A DNA stretch of 64,000 bases from an uncultured Corynebacterium sp. (lineage in GTDB: Bacteria > Actinomycetota > Actinomycetes > Mycobacteriales > Mycobacteriaceae), in the NCBI RefSeq assembly GCF_943914615.1, contig NZ_CALUCS010000013.1, forward strand, positions 5,363-69,362, in the 5' to 3' direction. Of the stretch, positions 59,910 to 64,000 are shown piece by piece. The notes under the pieces were generated by a model. It did not search any database. It was given only the letters and a program-made list of their open reading frames with translations, and was not told the origin of the DNA. The translations under genes were made by a program, and so were the position numbers. Position 1 is the stretch's first letter, and each line of letters begins with the position of its first letter.

Positions 59910-60426
59910 CCCGGTAGCCCAAGCCCTCGCTGCCATGAAGAAGGCCGGTGGTTCCCCACAGGCCGAATTGCCGCTGGTGGCGTCACCAAAAAAGAACAAG
60001 ATAGCCACGTACCGCAAGGCGACCAGGTACAAAACCCGTATGGATGGCCGGCTGGACCGCAGTTACCGGGAGCCGAAGCGTTTCGGTGCGCTCATCGGGC
60101 GTGAGATCAAGCGGCAGGGTTGGCAGCAGCGGGTGAGCGTTGCGCGGATTATGAACGCCTGGCCGGAGCTGGTGGGTGACAAGATCGCCGAACACACCCG
60201 CCCGGTGCGCTATGAAGAGGAAACGCAGATCCTGGTGATCGAGTGCGATTCCACCCCGTGGACCACGCAGCTGCGATACATGCAGACCGTGATCCTGCAG
60301 GCCATTGCCAAGCGTGCCGGCGAGGACGTAGTGGCACAGCTGCGGATCGAAGGTCCCAACATCCGGCGGCCGAAATACGGCAAACTGCGGGTACAAGGAC
60401 GCGGGCCGCGAGACGACTTCGGATGA
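59887..60426 (+). CDS. dciA: DUF721/DciA-family protein, probable helicase-loading factor
   Basis: 179 residues (or 175 from ATG 59899). A basic N-terminal region precedes the DUF721 KH-like domain: WQQRVSVARIMNAWPELVGDKIAEHTRPVRYEEETQILVIECDSTPWTTQLRYM. DciA is the widespread partner of DnaB in bacteria without DnaC/DnaI, which fits here as no other loader is seen. Located between recF and gyrB as in Rv0004. Overlaps recF by 23 bases. Confidence 0.88.
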   Translation: MARPMATDPVAQALAAMKKAGGSPQAELPLVASPKKNKIATYRKATRYKTRMDGRLDRSYREPKRFGALIGREIKRQGWQQRVSVARIMNAWPELVGDKIAEHTRPVRYEEETQILVIECDSTPWTTQLRYMQTVILQAIAKRAGEDVVAQLRIEGPNIRRPKYGKLRVQGRGPRDDFG

Positions 60427-60536
60427 TCTAAACACGGCTCAAATAGCTCAAACGGCCTGTCCAATGGCACCTTTAGGCCCGCGACGCGCTAGAATGGGGT
60501 GGTTATTTACGCGCGAGAAAAGGAGTTTGACCCACC

Positions 60537-62561
60537 GTGGCTGAACCACAGAAGCAGAGCGACTACGGCGCGAGTTCAATTACGATCCTCGAGGGCCTGG
60601 AGGCCGTTCGCAAGCGCCCCGGTATGTACATCGGTTCCACCGGCGAGCGCGGCCTGCACCACCTGGTGTGGGAAGTTGTGGACAACTCGGTTGACGAAGC
60701 CATGGCGGGATATGCCAAGGAAGTCAGCGTAACGCTGCTGGCCGACGGTGGCGTGGAGGTCATCGACGACGGCCGTGGTATCCCGGTGGAGGATCACCCG
60801 ACCGGCCCGCCGACCGTGCAGGTTGTTATGACGCAGCTGCACGCAGGCGGCAAGTTCGACTCGGACTCCTATGCCGTTTCCGGTGGTCTGCACGGTGTGG
60901 GTATCTCGGTGGTCAATGCCCTATCCACCCGCATGGAGACTGAAATTAAGCGCGACGGGTACCTGTGGCGTCAAAACTTCAACCAGGCTGTGCCCGAGGA
61001 GCTGCAGCAGGTGAAGAAGGCCCGTGGCTCTGGCACGAAGCAGCGCTTCTGGCCGGATCCGGAGATCTTTGAGACCATCGAGTTTAACTTCGACACCGTG
61101 GCCAAGCGCCTGCAGGAGATGGCCTTCCTGAACAAGGGTCTGACCATCAAGCTCGTCGACGAGCGCGAGCAACTTGAGGACGACGAGGAGCTAGAGACCG
61201 CAGCCGAGGATGCGGCCGCACCGAAGTCCGCTGAGGAAAAGGCTGCCGAGGCTGAGAAGAAGAAGGGTCCGCGCACCCGCGTCTTCCACTACCCGGAGGG
61301 TCTCAAGGACTACGTTGCCTACATCAACCGTAAGCGCACCGCGATCCACCCGACCATCATCTCTTTTGACGTGGCCGAGGAGGATCACGAGGTAGAGGTT
61401 GCGCTGCAGTGGAACAGCGGCTTTAGCCAGTCCGTCCACACCTTCGCCAACACCATCAACACCATCGAGGGTGGTACGCACGAGGAAGGTTTCCGCGCGG
61501 CGCTGACCTCCCTGATGAACCGCTACGCCCGCGATCACAAGCTACTGAAGGCCAAGGATCCGAAACTCAGCGGTGACGACGTGCGCGAAGGCCTCGCGGC
61601 GGTCATTTCCGTGCGCGTCGGCGACCCGCAGTTCGAGGGCCAGACGAAGACCAAGCTCGGCAACACCGAGATCAAGGGCTTCGTGCAAAGGGCCGTGAAC
61701 GAGCACCTGGCGGATTGGCTGGATGCCAACCCGGCGGAAGCGAAGGCCATTGTGGACAAGGCGGTGGCCTCCGCCCACGCTCGCGATGCTGCCCGCAAGG
61801 CCCGCGACATGGTGCGCCGCAAGTCCGCCTCCGACATCGGTGGCCTGCCGGGCAAGCTGGCCGATTGCCGTTCCCGCGATCCGAAGCTCAGCGAGCTGTA
61901 CATCGTGGAGGGTGATTCCGCAGGTGGCTCCGCAAAGTCCGGTCGCGATTCCATGTACCAGGCCATTCTGCCGCTGCGCGGCAAGATCCTGAACGTGGAG
62001 AAGGCGCGCATGGATAAGGTGCTGAAGAACAACGAGGTCCAGGCCATTATTACGGCCCTGGGCACCGGTATCCACGACGAGTTCGATATCAAGAAGCTGC
62101 GCTACCACAAGATCGTGCTGATGGCCGACGCTGACGTGGATGGCCAGCACATTGCCACGCTGCTACTGACGCTGCTGTTCCGCTTCATGCGTCCGCTGGT
62201 GGAGGAGGGCTACGTGTACCTGGCCCAGCCGCCGCTGTACAAGCTGAAGTGGGCGAAGGGCGAGCCGGGCTTTGCCTTTAGTGACCGCGAGCGCGACCAG
62301 CAGCTGGAAGAGGGTCTCGCGCAGGGCCGCAAGATCAACAAAGACGACGGTATCCAGCGCTACAAGGGTCTGGGCGAGATGAATGCCAAGGAGCTGTGGG
62401 AGACCACTATGGATCCGACGGTGCGTACCCTGCGTCGCGTGGATCTGGAGGATGCGGCCGCTGCCGATGAGATCTTCAGCGTCCTCATGGGCGATGACGT
62501 TGTGGCCCGCCGCAGCTTCATTACCAAAAACGCGCGCGACGTGCGCTTCCTTGATGTTTAA
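60537..62561 (+). CDS. gyrB: DNA gyrase subunit B
   Basis: 674 residues from GTG 60537. GHKL ATPase: EVVDNSVDEAMAG, DDGRGIPV, GGLHGVGISVVNALS. TOPRIM: EGDSAGGSAKSGRD and LMADADVDGQHIATLLLT. C-terminal QRYKGLGEMNAKELWETTM. An acidic/Lys-rich insertion of about 35 residues at 211-245 (AAEDAAAPKSAEEKAAEAEK) separates the ATPase and transducer strands and is longer than usual. With GyrA (outside the window) it introduces negative supercoils. Confidence 0.97.
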   Translation: MAEPQKQSDYGASSITILEGLEAVRKRPGMYIGSTGERGLHHLVWEVVDNSVDEAMAGYAKEVSVTLLADGGVEVIDDGRGIPVEDHPTGPPTVQVVMTQLHAGGKFDSDSYAVSGGLHGVGISVVNALSTRMETEIKRDGYLWRQNFNQAVPEELQQVKKARGSGTKQRFWPDPEIFETIEFNFDTVAKRLQEMAFLNKGLTIKLVDEREQLEDDEELETAAEDAAAPKSAEEKAAEAEKKKGPRTRVFHYPEGLKDYVAYINRKRTAIHPTIISFDVAEEDHEVEVALQWNSGFSQSVHTFANTINTIEGGTHEEGFRAALTSLMNRYARDHKLLKAKDPKLSGDDVREGLAAVISVRVGDPQFEGQTKTKLGNTEIKGFVQRAVNEHLADWLDANPAEAKAIVDKAVASAHARDAARKARDMVRRKSASDIGGLPGKLADCRSRDPKLSELYIVEGDSAGGSAKSGRDSMYQAILPLRGKILNVEKARMDKVLKNNEVQAIITALGTGIHDEFDIKKLRYHKIVLMADADVDGQHIATLLLTLLFRFMRPLVEEGYVYLAQPPLYKLKWAKGEPGFAFSDRERDQQLEEGLAQGRKINKDDGIQRYKGLGEMNAKELWETTMDPTVRTLRRVDLEDAAAADEIFSVLMGDDVVARRSFITKNARDVRFLDV

Positions 62562-62570
62562 TCGAGTGTT

Positions 62571-63572
62571 GTGAGCGATTCGAAACACCAAGCGAAAACC
62601 ACTCGAACACCGCAGCGGCGCGAGCCTGCCTTGCTGCCGGTCAAGATGGCGGATGGCACCACCTCGCAGGTGCGCCTGTTTCTGCCCGGTACGCCGAAAG
62701 CGGGGGAGGAAGGTAGTGACGCCACCGCCTCCGGCCACGCCGCAACCCCAGCACATAGCCCAGTGGATGCTGTGTGGGATCATGCGCGACCCGTGATTGT
62801 GGTGTGGCCAGGCTTTGGAATGGGTGCCCGCTATTATGACCCCATTGCGTGGGAGTTGGCCGACCGCGGATATCCGGTGATTACCGGCGAGTTGCGTGGC
62901 CAGGGTAGTTCCACGGCCGTAGCCACCCGCAAGCACCAATGGGGTTACCACCACCTGGCCTCTGAGGATTATCCGCGAACGATCCGGGCGGCGAAGGAGG
63001 TGCTGGGCGTCAATAAAAATCACCCCACGTTAATGCTTTGCCATTCGATGGGCGGACAGATCGGTACGCTCTTCCTGGCGCGTCCCGAGGCTGCAGAGTT
63101 AGGCATTCGCGGGATGATGGGAGTGGGTTCCGGCACCCCGTACTACAAGGGGTTTGAAGGTAAGCAGCGTACGCGGTTGCGCTTCGGTACCTACCAGATC
63201 ATGCTGAATATCCTGCTTTTTGGATACCAGCCCGCGGGCGTGCTGGATTTGGCGGGTTATGGGCGCCAATCGGGCACGCAGCTGCGTGAGTGGTTCCGTT
63301 ATGGGCAAACAAACCGCCTGCACAAGCTGGCGGACCAGGACATGGACTACGAAGAGGCGAAGAAGTCCGTGCGCACCCCGGTGCTGCTGACACGCTGTGC
63401 GAACGACGAGGACTGTCCGATTGCGTCCGCGGAAAACCTCGCGGCGGAGTTGCCGGCCGAGGTGACTCGGGTGGAGCAGTTCGATTCGCAGCTGGGGCAC
63501 AACCGCTGGGCGCGGGAGCCGCAGATGGTTTCTGATCGACTGGAGCAGTTCTGGCAGGAGATTGTGGATTAG
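62571..63572 (+). CDS. Alpha/beta hydrolase
   Basis: 333 residues. Nucleophile elbow CHSMGGQ (x-x-S-x-G with Cys in place of the first Gly), oxyanion region PGFGMGARYYDP, and a C-terminal GHNRW providing the likely catalytic His. The first 60 residues are hydrophilic. Resembles serine aminopeptidase/lysophospholipase-type hydrolases; the substrate is unknown. GTG 62571 is nine bases after the gyrB stop, so it may be cotranscribed. Confidence 0.82.
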   Translation: MSDSKHQAKTTRTPQRREPALLPVKMADGTTSQVRLFLPGTPKAGEEGSDATASGHAATPAHSPVDAVWDHARPVIVVWPGFGMGARYYDPIAWELADRGYPVITGELRGQGSSTAVATRKHQWGYHHLASEDYPRTIRAAKEVLGVNKNHPTLMLCHSMGGQIGTLFLARPEAAELGIRGMMGVGSGTPYYKGFEGKQRTRLRFGTYQIMLNILLFGYQPAGVLDLAGYGRQSGTQLREWFRYGQTNRLHKLADQDMDYEEAKKSVRTPVLLTRCANDEDCPIASAENLAAELPAEVTRVEQFDSQLGHNRWAREPQMVSDRLEQFWQEIVD

Positions 63573-63622
63573 CTAGAGCTGGGCAGCCCATGTAATAGCT
63601 CGGGCAGGCAGCAGTAGAGGCC

Positions 63623-63665
63623 AAAAACCCGCGCCCCTTCGGACGGTGAAGGGACGCGGGTTTTT
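63623..63665. terminator. Bidirectional terminator between hydrolase and surface-protein genes
   Basis: AAAAACCCGCG (63623-63633) pairs with CGCGGGTTTTT (63655-63665), with inner CCCTTC/GAAGGG. A-run and T-run ends serve both converging genes. Confidence 0.92.
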
Positions 63666-63715
63666 CCGGGTTTCAAGCTATAGGCAAGCTTCGCTTTACG
63701 CTATTGAACTGTGGG

Positions 63716-64000
63716 TTATGCCTGGCGGCGAGCGAACATCATCCAAGCGCCAGCGACCACGGAGATCAGAGCCAGGCCAGCCAGGATGGAGATCTCCGGC
63801 TTAACGCCGGTGTTAGCCAGCTGAACGTTGCGCTCTGCCGGTGCCTCAGCGTCTGCAGCCGGAGCCTCTGCGACCGGTGCCTCAGCCTCGTCCTCTGCCG
63901 GAGCCTCTTCGTCGGCAGCCGGAGCCTCAGGCTTGCCCTCGCCCTCAGCCGGAGCCTCAGGCTTGCCCTCGCCCTCAGCCGGAGCCTCAGGCTTGCCCTC
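63716..64000 (-). CDS. Surface protein with LAXTG sorting signal, C-terminal part (cut by window edge)
   Basis: 94 C-terminal residues are visible. A 10-residue repeat EGKPEAPAEG (nearly three copies here, more beyond the edge) leads into an Ala/Glu/Pro-rich wall-spanning region, then QLANTG, a hydrophobic helix (ISILAGLALISVVAGAWMMF) and the basic tail ARRQA. This is a sortase substrate; LAXTG is the motif recognised by class E sortases of actinobacteria. The gene enters the window from the right. Nature of the exposed domain unknown. Confidence 0.85.
   Translation of the reverse strand, partial: EGKPEAPAEGEGKPEAPAEGEGKPEAPAADEEAPAEDEAEAPVAEAPAADAEAPAERNVQLANTGVKPEISILAGLALISVVAGAWMMFARRQA
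63921..64000 (-). repeat. 30-bp tandem repeat encoding the wall-spanning region
   Basis: Units 63921-63950 and 63951-63980 are identical, and 63981-64000 begins a third. They encode the EGKPEAPAEG repeat of the surface protein and may vary in number between strains. Confidence 0.92.

Noticed and set aside
1..64000. tRNA, rRNA, tmRNA or CRISPR loci
   Set aside because: I looked for T-loop signatures, cloverleaf-like inverted repeats and regularly spaced identical repeats with unique spacers, and found none that hold up. The repeats present are tandem or hairpin types.

Overview
The window is chromosomal DNA from a high-GC actinobacterium, almost certainly a Corynebacterium. It spans the replication origin. 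The evidence is the gene order, which matches the mycobacterial/corynebacterial origin region running through the end and start of the chromosome (pcnA, mutT4, a DUF6049 protein, murJ, sigM, trxB, trxC, cwlM, parB, parA, rsmG, yidC, yidD, rnpA, rpmH, oriC, dnaA, dnaN, recF, a DUF721/DciA gene, gyrB). A second syntenic block (leuS, ino1, a DUF5318 gene, ponA, a GT87 gene, rpsF, ssb, rplI, dnaB) lies to the left. A GlxR-type site, start codons that look leaderless, and an LAXTG wall-anchor signal also fit Corynebacterium. Species cannot be fixed from the sequence alone.

Layout. 1-3.1 kb: end of a zinc alcohol dehydrogenase, a thioredoxin, a DUF4442 protein, a fluoride-channel gene pair and a MarR regulator. 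3.2-15 kb: dnaB preceded by a dense DnaA-box cluster, a Baeyer-Villiger-type monooxygenase, a 1.1 kb gene-free stretch rich in hairpins and repeats, then the leftward rpsF-ssb-rplI and DUF5318-ponA-GT87-small membrane protein operons. 15-31.7 kb: ino1, a MarR/universal-stress-protein operon, leuS, an SdpI-like protein, a nucleoside catabolism cluster (ribokinase, nucleoside hydrolase, MFS transporter), a bile-acid-symporter-like transporter, a Nudix hydrolase, a BrnFE-type exporter, yqgE and pcnA.

31.7-35.7 kb is an accessory islet between pcnA and mutT4, which are adjacent in relatives. It holds a truncated HNH endonuclease, a Phd-type antitoxin and a RelE-type toxin in divergent rather than operonic arrangement, a phage-like small protein, a two-gene unit (small two-helix membrane protein plus a secreted, bacteriocin-like precursor whose signal peptide is out of frame by one base), and a decayed IS3-family element.

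36-63.7 kb is the conserved envelope, redox, segregation and replication core. Four perfect parS sites surround parABS. DnaA boxes lie on both sides of dnaA. The window ends in the 3' part of a repeat-rich LAXTG surface protein.

The most unusual signals are non-coding. One is a family of 110-128 bp intergenic elements with unlike but self-complementary ends and a conserved central core (TCTGACCTGC or its complement). Another is three consecutive hairpins that keep one loop but change both stem arms together. A third is an over-represented 11-mer, GGCGTCACAAA, present six times, always on the coding strand and in two reading frames.
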